A stretch of DNA of 64,000 nucleotides from Citrobacter gillenii (lineage in GTDB: Bacteria; Pseudomonadota; Gammaproteobacteria; Enterobacterales; Enterobacteriaceae): assembly GCF_013337685.1 (NCBI RefSeq), contig NZ_SUQN01000003.1, positions 248,001 to 312,000 of the forward strand, in the 5' to 3' direction. This document shows, piece after piece, positions 1-9,295 of the stretch. Each line of letters opens with the position of its first letter. Position 1 is the first letter of the stretch. The position numbers and the translations under genes are program-made. The notes under the pieces are model-generated. The model was given only the letters and a program-made list of their open reading frames with translations, did not search any database and was not told where the DNA came from.

Positions 1-654
1 TGGCAGTCCGATGTTTGCCAGCAGTGCGACACCTGCCTACAAATGTGCCCGCAGCAGGCCACGCCAATGACGCAGACGATGAGCGTCGATGAGGTGCTGC
101 ATCACATTCGTAAGGCATCGTTGTTTATTGAAGGGATAACCGTGAGCGGCGGTGAGGCGACAACGCAGCTTCCTTTCGTGATTGCGCTGTTCTCAGCGAT
201 CAAAGCCGATCCGCACCTGCAACACCTGACCTGCATGGTGGACAGCAACGGCATGCTGCGTGAAACCGGCTGGGAGAAGCTGCTGCCGGTTTGCGATGGT
301 GTCATGCTGGATTTAAAAGCCTGGGACAGCGCATGTCATTTGCAGCTCACCGGGCGCGATAACGCGGCAATCAAGCGCAGTATTCTCTTTCTGGCCGAGC
401 GGGGAAAACTGGCGGAGCTTCGCCTGCTGGTCATTCCCGGACACGTTGATTACCTGCAGCACGTTGATGCGCTGGCCGCGTTTATTCACCGCCTGGGCAA
501 CATTCCCGTGCGGCTTAACGCGTTTCATGCGCATGGCGTGTATGGTGAAGCCAAAGCCTGGCCGAGCGCGACGCCAGAGGACGTGGAGCAACTGGCGCAA
601 GGACTGCGCGAACGCGGTGTGAATAATGTGATTTTCCCGGCGCTGTACCTGTGA
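1..654 (+). CDS. yjjW: YjjW, glycyl radical enzyme activating enzyme (5' end missing)
   Basis: The frame is open from base 1, so the N-terminus with the radical-SAM CxxxCxxC motif lies outside the window; about 217 residues remain of a family usually near 287. Near the visible start is a ferredoxin-type cysteine set (C-x2-C-x2-C-x3-C-P, first Cys at codon 6), the auxiliary [4Fe-4S] domain of glycyl radical activases. The middle has a TVSGGE segment typical of pyruvate formate-lyase activase relatives. The family uses SAM to put the glycyl radical on a partner enzyme; in E. coli the partner is thought to be YjjI, whose gene should lie just to the left. It is convergent with yjjV, with REP sequences between them. 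Confidence 0.9.
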   Translation, partial: WQSDVCQQCDTCLQMCPQQATPMTQTMSVDEVLHHIRKASLFIEGITVSGGEATTQLPFVIALFSAIKADPHLQHLTCMVDSNGMLRETGWEKLLPVCDGVMLDLKAWDSACHLQLTGRDNAAIKRSILFLAERGKLAELRLLVIPGHVDYLQHVDALAAFIHRLGNIPVRLNAFHAHGVYGEAKAWPSATPEDVEQLAQGLRERGVNNVIFPALYL

Positions 655-656
655 AA

Positions 657-725
657 TGCCTGATGCGCTTCGCTTATCAGGCCTACGGAGCTCACACTTT
701 TGTCGGCCGGATACGCCATCCGGCA
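657..725. repeat. REP pair (BIME) between yjjW and yjjV
   Basis: Two inverted REP-type palindromes, at 657-686 (TGCCTGATG...CAGGCCTAC) and 702-725 (GCCGGAT...ATCCGGC), lie between the converging yjjW and yjjV stops. This is the usual position of enterobacterial BIMEs, which act as 3' mRNA stabilisers or transcription barriers. Confidence 0.8.
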
Positions 726-733
726 CTCAACAA

Positions 734-1510
734 TCACACCGTAAACAATGCCGTCGTATTGCGATACAACGCCTCGGCGATGACCTCTGCGGGCTCCGGG
801 CGCAGCTCACATAATACTTCAAACACCCTGGTGACCTGCTCCGGGCGATTGGGCTGACCCTGAAAGCCGTTGAGCGGCATATCCGGCGCATCGGTTTCCA
901 GCAGCAAGGATCCCAGCGGCAGCCGCGCCATCACCTCGCGCGTTTTGCTGGCTCGGGGATAGGTAATGGTTCCGCCCACGCCAATTTTGTATCCCAGCTG
1001 CACAAAGCGTTCCGCCTGCTGCAAGCTTCCGGCAAAGCCATGCACTACGCCGGTACGCGGTAGCGCATGGCGCTTAAGGTGCATCGCCAGTTTGTCATGA
1101 GTACGTCGTGAATGCAGGATCACCGGCAGTTCGTAGCGCTTCGCCAGTTGAAGCTGCGCGTCCAGCATCCTTTCCTGCTTGTCGAACTGCGGATCGTCAC
1201 GATACAAATCCAGTCCTATCTCTCCTACCGCCACCACCTTCTGTACACGCTTTTCCAGCGCCTGTTGCAACTGGTCAAGGGCATCATCGTCATGATGCTC
1301 AATCACAATCGGATGTAAACCCAGAGCTGCAAATAGCGGGGGGTAAGTTTGCGCCAACGCCAGCACGCGGGAAAAGTTCGCCGCCTCGGTCGCCGGCATA
1401 ATAATGCGGCTCACACCGGCTTCAATTGCCCGCTGAATGCTGGCAGGTTCGTCGCCGGTGAACGGCGGAAAATCAAAATGACAATGCGTATCGATAAACC
1501 GATAGCTCAC
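734..1510 (-). CDS. yjjV: YjjV, TatD-family metal-dependent hydrolase
   Basis: This 258-residue protein is a TIM-barrel metallohydrolase of the TatD DNase family. Metal ligands visible are H9 and H11 in the DTHCHFD motif, E97 in GEIGLD, H133, H157 and D207 in ETDAPD. Relatives cleave DNA with 3'-5' exonuclease activity; the precise substrate of YjjV is not settled. Its ATG overlaps the stop of yjjU by four bases, so the two are probably co-transcribed and translationally coupled. The length matches the E. coli protein. Confidence 0.93.
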   Translation of the reverse strand: MSYRFIDTHCHFDFPPFTGDEPASIQRAIEAGVSRIIMPATEAANFSRVLALAQTYPPLFAALGLHPIVIEHHDDDALDQLQQALEKRVQKVVAVGEIGLDLYRDDPQFDKQERMLDAQLQLAKRYELPVILHSRRTHDKLAMHLKRHALPRTGVVHGFAGSLQQAERFVQLGYKIGVGGTITYPRASKTREVMARLPLGSLLLETDAPDMPLNGFQGQPNRPEQVTRVFEVLCELRPEPAEVIAEALYRNTTALFTV

Positions 1511-2616
1511 GCCAGATCCTCATGGCTAAACGTCGTGTCGTTGGCCTGAGGTGCATCGGCCACCACGGGTATAAGGGCATCGTTGGCAACCGGTGCCGGA
1601 GGGACCACCACCGGTCCAGGCACCATAATCTTCGGCGTCTGGCGGGGCAACGGTGTGTTTTTCGCCAACAGTTTACCGACGGTCGCCAAAAAGTAACGTC
1701 CGCACAGGCGTCCGGTTTTATAGTCTTCCCGCAGGGCCGGAATTCGGCTTCCCAGCGCCATACTGTGGAGCGGCTTGGGCGGATAGATCTCAAAGATACG
1801 CAGCTTACCCGGCGGTTTTTCAATAAAACTCTGAATGGCGCGGTAGCTGGCCTCATGATGCTGCACCAGATTGACCAGCGGTTGCAGGCTGCTTTCCCCC
1901 AGCCAACGTTCCATGCGTTTGAACCACTGCGGGGTGTAGTACATTTGCGAGGGCACGGTGCGGATCACCACCAGCGTTTTGGCCCCCTGTTTTACCGCCT
2001 GCTGAACGGGGATGGCGTCACTGACCCCACCGTCCAGATAGTTCACGCCGTCCAGCGCTACCCCGCTACGATAAAATCCAGGAATGGCGCTGGACGCACG
2101 CAGAAGGTCGAGCCAGTTTTGTCGGTTCGGCGAAAAATAACCCGGCGTGTAGTCATCTCCGCGACAGGCGCACATGTAAAACGCTTTTCCCGCGGCAAAT
2201 AACTGTTCGGCATGGTCTATCGCCAGCGGCATCTGCGCGGCGGTGGCCTCTACCAGCCAGTCGAGATCGATGAGATTTCCCCCGCGCACAAACCGCACCG
2301 GGTCAAAGAATTCACGTCGGGTGGTGTAGCGCATAATCACTTTGCGCCCGTAACCTGGCTGGTTACAGAGATAGGCCGACAGGTTTTGCGCACCAGCGGA
2401 CGTCCCGTAAAAGAGATCAAAAGGATTAAACTGCGCGCGCATAAACTCGTCCAGCACGCCCGCGGTAAAAATGCCTCTTTGCCCTCCGCCCTCGCACACC
2501 AGCGCCATGCTGCCGGGTTGAAACGGACGTAACGATAACGGCGCAATATTACCGAGCGTGACGGGTATTCTCTGCCCCACCTCTGCCTTCCTGTTTTTTT
2601 TATGATAGAGCGACAA
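1507..2616 (-). CDS. yjjU: YjjU, patatin-like phospholipase
   Basis: This 369-residue protein has the patatin Ser-Asp dyad: the oxyanion loop GGGQRG near residues 43-48, the nucleophile Ser73 in GTSAG (71-75) and the DGG motif at 195-197. It has no signal peptide, so it is probably a cytoplasmic or membrane-associated acyl hydrolase. The last 60 residues are Pro/Val/Ala-rich and look disordered. It is the first gene of a yjjU-yjjV operon. The class is secure; the lipid substrate is unknown. Confidence 0.92.
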   Translation of the reverse strand: MSLYHKKNRKAEVGQRIPVTLGNIAPLSLRPFQPGSMALVCEGGGQRGIFTAGVLDEFMRAQFNPFDLFYGTSAGAQNLSAYLCNQPGYGRKVIMRYTTRREFFDPVRFVRGGNLIDLDWLVEATAAQMPLAIDHAEQLFAAGKAFYMCACRGDDYTPGYFSPNRQNWLDLLRASSAIPGFYRSGVALDGVNYLDGGVSDAIPVQQAVKQGAKTLVVIRTVPSQMYYTPQWFKRMERWLGESSLQPLVNLVQHHEASYRAIQSFIEKPPGKLRIFEIYPPKPLHSMALGSRIPALREDYKTGRLCGRYFLATVGKLLAKNTPLPRQTPKIMVPGPVVVPPAPVANDALIPVVADAPQANDTTFSHEDLA

Positions 2617-2640
2617 AGTAACGCAAATTACGTATCACTA

Positions 2641-2671
2641 AAACCGTAAAAGCCAGTCCGCTGGACTGGCT
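2641..2671 (-). terminator. Rho-independent terminator downstream of ytjA
   Basis: Read on the minus strand, a perfect 9-bp stem (AGCCAGTCC/GGACTGGCT, loop of 3) at 2651-2671 is followed by TTT and further Ts. It lies 30 bases past the ytjA stop and before yjjU. An outer inverted repeat (AACCGTAAA at 2642-2650, TTTACGGTT at 2688-2696) brackets the hairpin. Confidence 0.8.
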
Positions 2672-2701
2672 GAGTAGCAATTTTTCTTTACGGTTTACCA
2701 A

Positions 2702-2863
2702 CTAGGGTCGTTTACGCCCGGTAAACAGGCTGACCAGGAACAAGATAATCCCCACCACGAAGACAATTTTCGCTGCACCTGCAGCGGTACCCGCCAGTCC
2801 ACCAAAGCCCAGAGCGGCGGCAATTAACGCGATAACCAGAAATATGATGCCCCAACGAAACAT
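2702..2863 (-). CDS. ytjA: YtjA, DUF1328 small membrane protein
   Basis: This 53-residue protein has two hydrophobic helices separated by a Gly/Ala-rich stretch and a basic tail (TGRKRP). It matches the DUF1328 family, short inner-membrane proteins of unknown function. An upstream in-frame ATG at 2923 exists, but the start at 2863 follows an AAGGAGAAG ribosome binding site and gives the usual family length. It sits between osmY and yjjU on the same strand, and osmY is SigmaS-dependent in E. coli. Confidence 0.9.
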   Translation of the reverse strand: MFRWGIIFLVIALIAAALGFGGLAGTAAGAAKIVFVVGIILFLVSLFTGRKRP

Positions 2864-2989
2864 ACGCTTCTCCTTTACCATAGTTAATGTCAACCGCTTG
2901 ATATGGGCGCTCAGGCCGCCCATTGCGATATTTTAGTGTGGTGCACAACGCGCCTTCCGACAAATATCAGGTTGGCGAATTAAGTCGAA

Positions 2990-3607
2990 TTACTGAGTTT
3001 TGAGGTCGTTTTTAACGCTTTTCACGCCATCAACGGCTTTGGCGATACTCTCAGCGCGCTCGATTTGCGCCTGTGAGTCAACGGTGCCTGAAAGCTGAAC
3101 CACGCCATCGGTGGTCTCCACTTTCACTTTGCGAGAAGGAACGATGTCATCAGCCAGCAATTTGGCTTTGACTTCACTGGTGGTTGCCGTATCGCCCGCA
3201 TAGCCTTTTACAGAAGTGCTTTTGCTGTCACGCACGTGCAGTTTGTCGCTCACGGAGGTAACTCCCTCAACGCCTTTCGCCACTTTTACCGCTTCTTCTG
3301 CCTGCGCCTGGCTTTCAACAAATCCGCTTAACGTGACCACTTTCTGGTCTGTTTTAACCGAGATATCGGTGCTCTTAATGCTTTCGTGATCGACCAGCGC
3401 GGCTTTCACTTTTGCGGTAATGGAGCTGTCATCCATGAAATCGCCGACTTTATTCATCGAGCTATCAACTTTCTGCCCTGTGCTTTCAAGACCGGATTGC
3501 CCTTTATCGGTGGTCGCGTTTTCTGCAAATGCAGACCCCGTGGCAACAGCAGACGTCAGCATCACAGCCAGCAGCGTTTTTGAGATCTTCAGTTTTGTCA
3601 TTGTCAT
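2990..3607 (-). CDS. osmY: OsmY, periplasmic osmotically inducible BON-domain protein
   Basis: This 205-residue protein has an N-terminal signal peptide ending in AFA and two BON domains (about residues 59-125 and 138-203), a fold linked to lipid and envelope binding. In E. coli, OsmY is a SigmaS- and osmolarity-induced periplasmic chaperone that helps biogenesis of some autotransporters. An ATG 60 bases upstream is open, but the start at 3607 (MTMTKLK) matches the family and gives a proper signal peptide. The upstream gap of about 305 bp is AT-rich. Confidence 0.95.
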   Translation of the reverse strand: MTMTKLKISKTLLAVMLTSAVATGSAFAENATTDKGQSGLESTGQKVDSSMNKVGDFMDDSSITAKVKAALVDHESIKSTDISVKTDQKVVTLSGFVESQAQAEEAVKVAKGVEGVTSVSDKLHVRDSKSTSVKGYAGDTATTSEVKAKLLADDIVPSRKVKVETTDGVVQLSGTVDSQAQIERAESIAKAVDGVKSVKNDLKTQ

Positions 3608-3912
3608 CGATTTAATCCTTTTTTTGCTCATATCGATGCTCTGCCGCTTATCGGGCTGAGCCAGCAACTAATCTCGTAATCAAAATAAATATCAGCTAAA
3701 ACAACTAAGATGAGAAAGTAACGTAGAATTTAAAGCCGATATTTATGTCATCACATTGTTAAATATAGATCACAATTTTGATGTCGCAGACAAATATGGT
3801 CAAAAAATAGGCGAAATGAGGAAAAAATGCGGGATTTAAGAACATTCCGTAAGGGATTAATAAGGCAGGGAAAGTCGCAGGGCACGGCATAAGCCGCACC
3901 CTGGAAGGTCGA
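3608..3912 (-). promoter_or_regulatory. osmY upstream region
   Basis: This AT-rich 305-bp gap separates osmY from prfC. On the minus strand, CTATATTT at 3761-3768 resembles a SigmaS-type extended -10 element (CTAtactt class). I cannot fix the transcription start. No ORF here looks real. The prfC 3' hairpin occupies the right end. Confidence 0.4.
3880..3901 (-). terminator. Hairpin after prfC
   Basis: A 9-bp stem (two GU pairs) with loop ATAA, 3880-3901, lies 12 bases beyond the prfC stop. The T tract that follows is weak (ACTTTCC), so termination may be incomplete. Confidence 0.45.
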
Positions 3913-5502
3913 TTAGTGTTCGCGAGTTTTACGGAACGTCACGTCCGGATAACGTTCCTGGGTGAGGTTCAGGTTAACCATGGTCGGGGCGATATAGGTC
4001 AGGTTATCGCCGCCATCCAGCGCCAGCTGAATTTCGTTTTTACGCTTAAACTCTTCGAATTTCTTCACGTCTGAGCATTCTACCCAGCGCGCGGTCGCCA
4101 CGTTGACCGATTCGTAGATCGCTTCAACGTTGTATTCGCTTTTCAGGCGGGAAACGACGACGTCAAACTGCAGCACACCAACGGCACCGACGATCAGGTC
4201 GTTGTTGGCAATTGGACGGAAGACCTGCACCGCACCTTCTTCAGACAGCTGTACCAGCCCTTTCAGCAGCTGTTTTTGCTTCAACGGATCTTTCAGGCGA
4301 ATACGACGGAACAGTTCTGGCGCGAAGTTCGGAATACCGGTGAACTTCATCATCTCACCCTGGGTAAAGGTGTCGCCAATCTGAATGGTGCCGTGGTTGT
4401 GCAGACCGAGGATATCGCCCGGGTAGGCTTCTTCCACGTGAGAGCGGTCACCCGCCATAAAGGTCAGCGCATCAGAGATCACTACGTCTTTACCAATGCG
4501 CACCTGACGCATTTTCATGCCTTTCTCGTACTTGCCGGAAACCACACGCATGAACGCCACGCGGTCGCGGTGTTTCGGGTCCATATTGGCCTGAATTTTA
4601 AACACAAAACCGGTGAATTTCTCTTCAGATGCCTCAACGATGCGGGTGTCGGTTTTGCGCGGCATAGGCGCAGGCGCCCACTCCACCAAACCGTCAAGCA
4701 TATGGTCAACACCGAAGTTACCTAACGCGGTTCCGAAGAACACCGGAGTGATTTCACCGGCGAGGAACAATTCCTGGTCGAACTCGTTAGACGCGCCCTG
4801 CACCAGTTCCAGCTCGTCGCGCAGCTGCTGCGCCAGGTCTTCACCGACGGCGGCATCCAGCTCCGGATTATTCAGGCCTTTAACAATACGGACTTCCTGA
4901 ATAGTGTGACCTTTACCGGTCTGGTACAGATAAGTTTCGTCTTTATACAGGTGGTAAACACCTTTGAACAATTTACCGCAGCCAATCGGCCAGGTAATTG
5001 GCGCGCAGCCAATTTTCAGTTCGTTTTCGACTTCATCCAGCAGCTCCATCGGATCGCGGATATCACGGTCGAGTTTGTTCATGAACGTCAGGATCGGCGT
5101 ATCGCGCAGACGCGTTACTTCCATCAGCTTACGGGTACGGTCTTCTACACCTTTCGCGGCGTCGATAACCATCAGGCAGCAGTCCACCGCCGTCAGCGTA
5201 CGGTAGGTATCTTCCGAGAAGTCTTCGTGCCCTGGGGTATCCAGCAGGTTTACCAAGCAGTCATGATACGGAAATTGCATCACAGAGGTGGTAATAGAGA
5301 TACCACGCTGCTTTTCCATCTCCATCCAGTCTGATTTCGCGTGCTGGTTAGAGCCGCGGCCTTTAACGGTACCGGCGGTCTGGATTGCCTGTCCGAATAA
5401 CAGCACCTTTTCGGTGATCGTCGTTTTACCGGCATCCGGGTGAGAAATAATGGCAAAGGTGCGGCGTTTGGCCACCTCTTGCAAATAAGGAGACAACGTC
5501 AT
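3913..5502 (-). CDS. prfC: Peptide chain release factor RF3
   Basis: This 529-residue translational GTPase removes RF1/RF2 from the ribosome after peptide release. G-motifs are intact: HPDAGKTT at 21-28, DTPGH at 88-92 and NKLD at 142-145. The rest corresponds to the beta-barrel domain II and the RF3-specific domain III. Length and sequence match E. coli PrfC. It stands alone, with yjjG upstream on the same strand (93-bp gap) and osmY downstream. Confidence 0.98.
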   Translation of the reverse strand: MTLSPYLQEVAKRRTFAIISHPDAGKTTITEKVLLFGQAIQTAGTVKGRGSNQHAKSDWMEMEKQRGISITTSVMQFPYHDCLVNLLDTPGHEDFSEDTYRTLTAVDCCLMVIDAAKGVEDRTRKLMEVTRLRDTPILTFMNKLDRDIRDPMELLDEVENELKIGCAPITWPIGCGKLFKGVYHLYKDETYLYQTGKGHTIQEVRIVKGLNNPELDAAVGEDLAQQLRDELELVQGASNEFDQELFLAGEITPVFFGTALGNFGVDHMLDGLVEWAPAPMPRKTDTRIVEASEEKFTGFVFKIQANMDPKHRDRVAFMRVVSGKYEKGMKMRQVRIGKDVVISDALTFMAGDRSHVEEAYPGDILGLHNHGTIQIGDTFTQGEMMKFTGIPNFAPELFRRIRLKDPLKQKQLLKGLVQLSEEGAVQVFRPIANNDLIVGAVGVLQFDVVVSRLKSEYNVEAIYESVNVATARWVECSDVKKFEEFKRKNEIQLALDGGDNLTYIAPTMVNLNLTQERYPDVTFRKTREH

Positions 5503-5594
5503 AGTTCAATCTTCTTGAGTAAGCGCGGCTCTACGTCACGCATGTTGAATACGAAAAATTGCGGCTATTTTACCCATCAATGGGGGGGAGGCAA

Positions 5595-6278
5595 TCAGTG
5601 TTTACACAGGAGTTGTTCCAGTTCGCTTAATGAAGCCACGGTCCAGGTCGGTTGAATGCCCGCCGGCTGTTCGCGTTGGTGCGCATTTAACCAGCAGGTT
5701 GATAGCCCGGAATTGATGCCACCCAGAATATCGGACTCCGCCGTGTCACCCACCATCAGCACGCGGGAGCGTTCGGGATTGCCCGCCTGCTCCAGCGCAT
5801 AATCAAAAATACGCGGGTCGGGTTTTGCTACACCAACCTGCTCAGAAATAACCATCAGGTCAAAGTAATCGCGCAGACCGGTGCGTTCAAGACGGATTTG
5901 CTGCAACGCGGTAAACCCGTTGGTAATAATACCGATTTTCGTTTTGCCACGAATCGTATTCAGCAGCGACACCGCACCTGGCAACGGAGAGCAGATTTCT
6001 GCCATCGCATTAATAAACGCATCATTGAGCGACCCAGGCGGCACGTTCAGACGCTCAGCCCAGCTCAGGAAACGGGCATGCTGCAGTTGTAATGAGGTGA
6101 TCGCACCGTTTTGATAATCCACCCACAGCGGTTTATTCACGGCCTGGTAGTCCTGAAAATCCTCAGCGGTAAAGGTAATGCTGTAGTCAAGAAACATCCG
6201 CTGTAGGCCGGTAAACGCGTCAAATGTGAACAGCGTTTCGTCGGCATCAAAGAAAATCCAGTCCCACTTCTTCATCAT
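5595..6278 (-). CDS. yjjG: YjjG, pyrimidine nucleotidase (HAD family)
   Basis: This 227-residue haloacid-dehalogenase phosphatase has the nucleophile motif DADET at residues 11-15, motif II ITNGF and motif IV GDTAESD. In E. coli YjjG dephosphorylates dUMP, dTMP and non-canonical pyrimidine nucleotides, a house-cleaning role. The start has ATG ATG in tandem after AAGGTG, so the true N-terminus may be one residue shorter. It is the last gene of a holD-rimI-yjjG operon, 11 bases after rimI. Confidence 0.94.
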   Translation of the reverse strand: MMKKWDWIFFDADETLFTFDAFTGLQRMFLDYSITFTAEDFQDYQAVNKPLWVDYQNGAITSLQLQHARFLSWAERLNVPPGSLNDAFINAMAEICSPLPGAVSLLNTIRGKTKIGIITNGFTALQQIRLERTGLRDYFDLMVISEQVGVAKPDPRIFDYALEQAGNPERSRVLMVGDTAESDILGGINSGLSTCWLNAHQREQPAGIQPTWTVASLSELEQLLCKH

Positions 6279-6289
6279 TACACCTTGTC

Positions 6290-6736
6290 TTACATACTGA
6301 TTGGCAATGCCATAATAATGGCGTCTTCGTGGCCGTCGGCTGTCGGGTAGTAATTGCGGCGGATCGTCGCCTCGTTAAAGCCCAGGCTTTCGTACAGCGC
6401 AATCGCCGCAGCGTTCGAGGCGCGAACTTCTAACCACAGCGTCAGAATGCCGCGTTTTTCCAGCTCGTCGATCAGGTACTCCAGTAGCTCACGTCCCAGT
6501 CCCCGTCGCTGAAAATCAGGATCGACGGCAATGTTGAACAGCGTGGCTTCATCCAGCACGACCTGCGTTATCGCAAAGGCGGCCATCGTTCCATCAACGG
6601 TTAACTGATAGTTGAGATAGCGATCGCCCTGGTTGCTGGCAAATGTTTTTTCGCTCCATGGAAAAGCATGGGCGCGTTTTTCAATCTGAAATGCTGCGGG
6701 TAAATCAGTCGGATTGAGGGAAGAAATCGTGTTCAT
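6290..6736 (-). CDS. rimI: RimI, ribosomal protein S18 N-acetyltransferase
   Basis: This 148-residue GNAT protein acetylates the N-terminal alanine of ribosomal protein S18. The acetyl-CoA loop is visible as QRRGLGREL near residue 80, followed by the [13 protein letters not shown] motif. The reading frame is open further upstream, but the start at 6736 (MNTISS) matches the E. coli length exactly. It begins inside the 3' end of holD (32-base overlap), so the two are translationally coupled. Confidence 0.95.
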   Translation of the reverse strand: MNTISSLNPTDLPAAFQIEKRAHAFPWSEKTFASNQGDRYLNYQLTVDGTMAAFAITQVVLDEATLFNIAVDPDFQRRGLGRELLEYLIDELEKRGILTLWLEVRASNAAAIALYESLGFNEATIRRNYYPTADGHEDAIIMALPISM

Positions 6737-7118
6737 ATGCGCAGATTTGTTGCCATAAGGCGGCGCGTGCCGCTGGGTTTTCCCGTAATTCATTAAACGC
6801 AGGACTGGTGACCTGAGCGCCATCCAGTTGCAGAGGCTCTTCGGTTCCCAGCCGCCAGCTATTACAGCGACTGCCTTGCGGCAGCATGGCGACACGGTCT
6901 GGCGTCAGTTGTAAAACCTGATCCGCACTGACGGTCAATGCGCGTAAAATATCGTTCATCAACGGTTCGGTTAACGCGGGTGGCTCCGCCGCGACCATCA
7001 CCAGACGGACGTGCGCAGGAATGGAAATCGCGATCTCCCCTTGCAGTGCGCCAGGACGGCGCAGCGACCACTGCGTAATGCCCAGTTGCTGTAACTGCCA
7101 GTCTCGTCGGGATGTCAT
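6705..7118 (-). CDS. holD: HolD, DNA polymerase III psi subunit
   Basis: This 137-residue protein is the psi subunit, which with chi links the clamp loader to SSB. It matches E. coli HolD in length and along its whole sequence, including the N-terminal MTSRRDWQLQQLGI segment that contacts the clamp loader. It heads the holD-rimI-yjjG operon and overlaps rimI by 32 bases. Confidence 0.96.
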   Translation of the reverse strand: MTSRRDWQLQQLGITQWSLRRPGALQGEIAISIPAHVRLVMVAAEPPALTEPLMNDILRALTVSADQVLQLTPDRVAMLPQGSRCNSWRLGTEEPLQLDGAQVTSPAFNELRENPAARAALWQQICAYEHDFFPQSD

Positions 7119-7148
7119 AGCGAAACACTCCTGTCTATCAGGGGCGCA

Positions 7149-7178
7149 AATATAGCAAATCTGTCGAATCTACGCCAA
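7149..7178 (-). promoter_or_regulatory. Predicted holD operon promoter
   Basis: On the minus strand, -35 TTGGCG (7173-7178) and -10 TATATT (7149-7154) are 18 bp apart, 31 bases before the holD start. This is a good Sigma70-type match. Confidence 0.55.
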
Positions 7179-7221
7179 CAAACAACGATACACGACATCC
7201 CGCAGGCCGCCTTGATTCAGC

Positions 7222-7244
7222 TTGACTGATTTTGTGTATATAAT
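7222..7244 (+). promoter_or_regulatory. Predicted rsmC promoter (extended -10)
   Basis: A perfect TATAAT (7239-7244) is preceded by TGTG, an extended -10 context. TTGACT at 7222 is too close (11 bp) to serve as its -35. It lies 29 bases before the rsmC ATG. Confidence 0.45.
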
Positions 7245-7273
7245 CGCAACCTGTATAAATTGAGGAGCATTCC

Positions 7274-8305
7274 ATGTCTGCTTTTACCCCGGCAAGTGAA
7301 GTCTTGCTGCGCCACAGTGATGATTTCGAACAAAGCCGTATTCTGTTTGCCGGTGATTTGCAGGATGACCTGCCTGCCCACTTCGAAAGTGCCGCCAACC
7401 GCGCGCATACCCAACAACTCCACCACTGGCAGGTGTTAAACCGCCAGATGGGCGATAACGTACGCTTTAGCCTCGTAGCCCAGGCCGAAGACGTTGCGGA
7501 CAGCGATACGCTGATCTATTACTGGCCGAAGAATAAGCCGGAAGCCCAGTTCCAACTGATGAACATTCTGTCGCTGCTGCCGGTCGGCACCGATATTTTT
7601 GTCGTTGGCGAGAACCGCAGCGGTGTACGCAGCGCGGAGCAGATGCTGGCCGAATTCGCACCACTGAATAAAATCGACAGCGCACGCCGCTGTGGTCTCT
7701 ATCACGGTCGCCTGGAAAAACAGCCGGTCTTTGATGCCGAAAAATACTGGGACGAGTACAGCGTCGACAACCTGACCATCAAAACGCTGCCGGGCGTGTT
7801 CAGCCGTGACGGCCTGGATGTCGGCAGCCAACTGCTGCTCTCAACCCTGACGCCGCACACCAAAGGTAAAGTGCTGGATGTCGGTTGCGGGGCGGGTGTT
7901 CTCTCCGTAGCCTTAGCCAGTCATTCACCGAAAGTGCGACTGACCCTGTGTGATGTCAGTGCATCCGCGGTTGAAGCCAGCCGAGCTACGCTTGCGGCAA
8001 ACGGAATTGAAGGCGATGTCTTCGCCAGCAACGTTTTTTCTGACGTGACCGGTCGCTTTGACATGATCATCTCCAACCCGCCGTTCCACGACGGGATGCA
8101 AACCAGCCTCGATGCCGCACAAACTCTGATTCGCGGCGCGGTGCGTCATCTGAACAGCGGCGGTGAACTGCGTATTGTGGCCAACGCCTTCCTGCCGTAC
8201 CCGAAAATTCTGGATGAGATGTTTGGCTTCCATGAAGTCATCGCCCAGACCGGTCGTTTTAAGGTGTATCGCACGGTAATGACCCGCCAGGCAAAGAAAG
8301 CCTAA
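7274..8305 (+). CDS. rsmC: RsmC, 16S rRNA m2G1207 methyltransferase
   Basis: This 343-residue protein has tandem methyltransferase-like domains. The N-terminal one is degenerate; the C-terminal one carries the SAM motif DVGCGAGV (202-209) and the catalytic NPPF (268-271) of N2-guanine methyltransferases. It methylates G1207 of 16S rRNA in the 30S subunit. The start follows a TGAGGAG ribosome binding site. It is divergent from the holD operon and followed by a clear terminator. Confidence 0.97.
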   Translation: MSAFTPASEVLLRHSDDFEQSRILFAGDLQDDLPAHFESAANRAHTQQLHHWQVLNRQMGDNVRFSLVAQAEDVADSDTLIYYWPKNKPEAQFQLMNILSLLPVGTDIFVVGENRSGVRSAEQMLAEFAPLNKIDSARRCGLYHGRLEKQPVFDAEKYWDEYSVDNLTIKTLPGVFSRDGLDVGSQLLLSTLTPHTKGKVLDVGCGAGVLSVALASHSPKVRLTLCDVSASAVEASRATLAANGIEGDVFASNVFSDVTGRFDMIISNPPFHDGMQTSLDAAQTLIRGAVRHLNSGGELRIVANAFLPYPKILDEMFGFHEVIAQTGRFKVYRTVMTRQAKKA

Positions 8306-8317
8306 CGGAAATCACTC

Positions 8318-8341
8318 ACGGCCATGTACGTGGCCGTTTTT
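8318..8341 (+). terminator. rsmC terminator
   Basis: The 7-bp stem ACGGCCA/TGGCCGT with a 6-base loop runs into a run of five Ts, 12 bases after the rsmC stop. Confidence 0.85.
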
Positions 8342-8373
8342 GCGCCAATCAACCCAGACCGCGTAATTAGCTA

Positions 8374-8401
8374 TTGACGAAAAGTTGAAAACCACTAGAA
8401 T
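8374..8401 (+). promoter_or_regulatory. Promoter of the leu tRNA operon
   Basis: TTGACG (8374-8379), 16 bp, then TAGAAT (8396-8401), followed by a GC-rich discriminator (GCGCCTCCG). This is the layout of a stringently controlled stable-RNA promoter, about 40 bases before the first tRNA. Confidence 0.7.
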
Positions 8402-8442
8402 GCGCCTCCGTGGTAACGATACTTTTTGAGTGTCGATGGTAT

Positions 8443-8529
8443 GCGAAGGTGGCGGAATTGGTAGACGCGCTAGCTTCAGGTGTTAGTGTCCTTTCGGACG
8501 TGGGGGTTCAAGTCCCCCCCCTCGCACCA
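8443..8529 (+). tRNA. leuQ: tRNA-Leu (CAG), copy 1
   Basis: This is an 87-base class II tRNA with an encoded CCA and anticodon CAG at 8477-8479. The acceptor stem is GCGAAGG pairing with the 3' CCTCGC side, and the variable arm is the long form (GTCCTTTCGGACG). It is the first of three tandem copies downstream of rsmC, as in E. coli leuQPV. The assignment of leuQ, P or V to each copy is by position only. Confidence 0.95.
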
Positions 8530-8558
8530 TAATCCACGTTTGATATTGCTCGCACTGG

Positions 8559-8644
8559 GCGAAGGTGGCGGAATTGGTAGACGCGCTAGCTTCAGGTGTT
8601 AGTGTCCTTAGGATGTGGGGGTTCGAGTCCCCCCCCTCGCACCA
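8559..8644 (+). tRNA. leuP: tRNA-Leu (CAG), copy 2
   Basis: This is an 86-base tRNA-Leu with anticodon CAG at 8593-8595 and an encoded CCA. It differs from copy 1 in a variable arm shortened by one base (GTCCTTAGGATG) and in the T loop (TTCGAGT instead of TTCAAGT). The 29-base spacer to copy 1 shows no promoter, so it should be co-transcribed. Confidence 0.95.
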
Positions 8645-8678
8645 ACGAGGCGATATCAAAAAAAAGTAAGATGACTGT

Positions 8679-8764
8679 GCGAAGGTGGCGGAATTGGTAG
8701 ACGCGCTAGCTTCAGGTGTTAGTGTCCTTAGGATGTGGGGGTTCGAGTCCCCCCCCTCGCACCA
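8679..8764 (+). tRNA. leuV: tRNA-Leu (CAG), copy 3
   Basis: This copy is identical in sequence to copy 2 (86 bases, anticodon CAG at 8713-8715, CCA encoded). It is the last gene of the tRNA operon; the downstream DNA is T-rich but I see no clear hairpin terminator. The yjjZ gene ends on the opposite strand 40 bases away. Confidence 0.95.
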
Positions 8765-8803
8765 ATTATCTTATTTTCCTCTCGATTATCTTCCTTGCTT
8801 TGT

Positions 8804-9040
8804 TCATCCCTGATTCCAGTTCATCATCATCAGAACCACACCGGCGATCACTGCTGCGCATGAAGGCAGTAAAACAAAATGCCGTAAACGCTTGTGGTAC
8901 AGCATCAGTGAAGTTAACAGTAATCCTAATACAATCATCGCTTTCCATGCGTGAACTGACAGGTCAGTAAAAGCCAGACCCGCAATGAATATCCCCGGCA
9001 GCAGCACACCCCATCCACTGCCCAGCGCACGTTGCAACAT
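8804..9040 (-). CDS. yjjZ: YjjZ, DUF1435 small membrane protein
   Basis: This 78-residue protein has about three hydrophobic helices and the DUF1435 signature (GSGWGVLLPG near the start, RHFVLLPSC in the middle). Function is unknown. The frame is open 165 bases further upstream, but the start at 9040 gives the E. coli length, and the extra N-terminal segment is low-complexity, AT-rich DNA. In E. coli it lies between fhuF and the leu tRNAs; here a diguanylate cyclase gene is inserted. Confidence 0.85.
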   Translation of the reverse strand: MLQRALGSGWGVLLPGIFIAGLAFTDLSVHAWKAMIVLGLLLTSLMLYHKRLRHFVLLPSCAAVIAGVVLMMMNWNQG

Positions 9041-9295
9041 GGTTTCACCTATGACATTGATAATGATAACCAATATCATATGATATATTTTCTCATTTGT
9101 CAGCGGGGAGGTACTATCAATTATATGAGTTTTACTTAACGATTGATGACATGAATAATTTAAGGTGATAAATTGCTCGCCGGTTAGCTTTTCAACTAAA
9201 AACAATAAAGACCCCGGCTAATGATACCTCGTTCGTTATTTGTTTTATTTACCAACACACCTTCGTATATAGCAGATAAATAACAACATTTACCT

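Noticed and set aside
8716-8970. 84-codon ORF starting inside tRNA-Leu copy 3
   Set aside because: Its first part is tRNA sequence and the rest is antisense to yjjZ.
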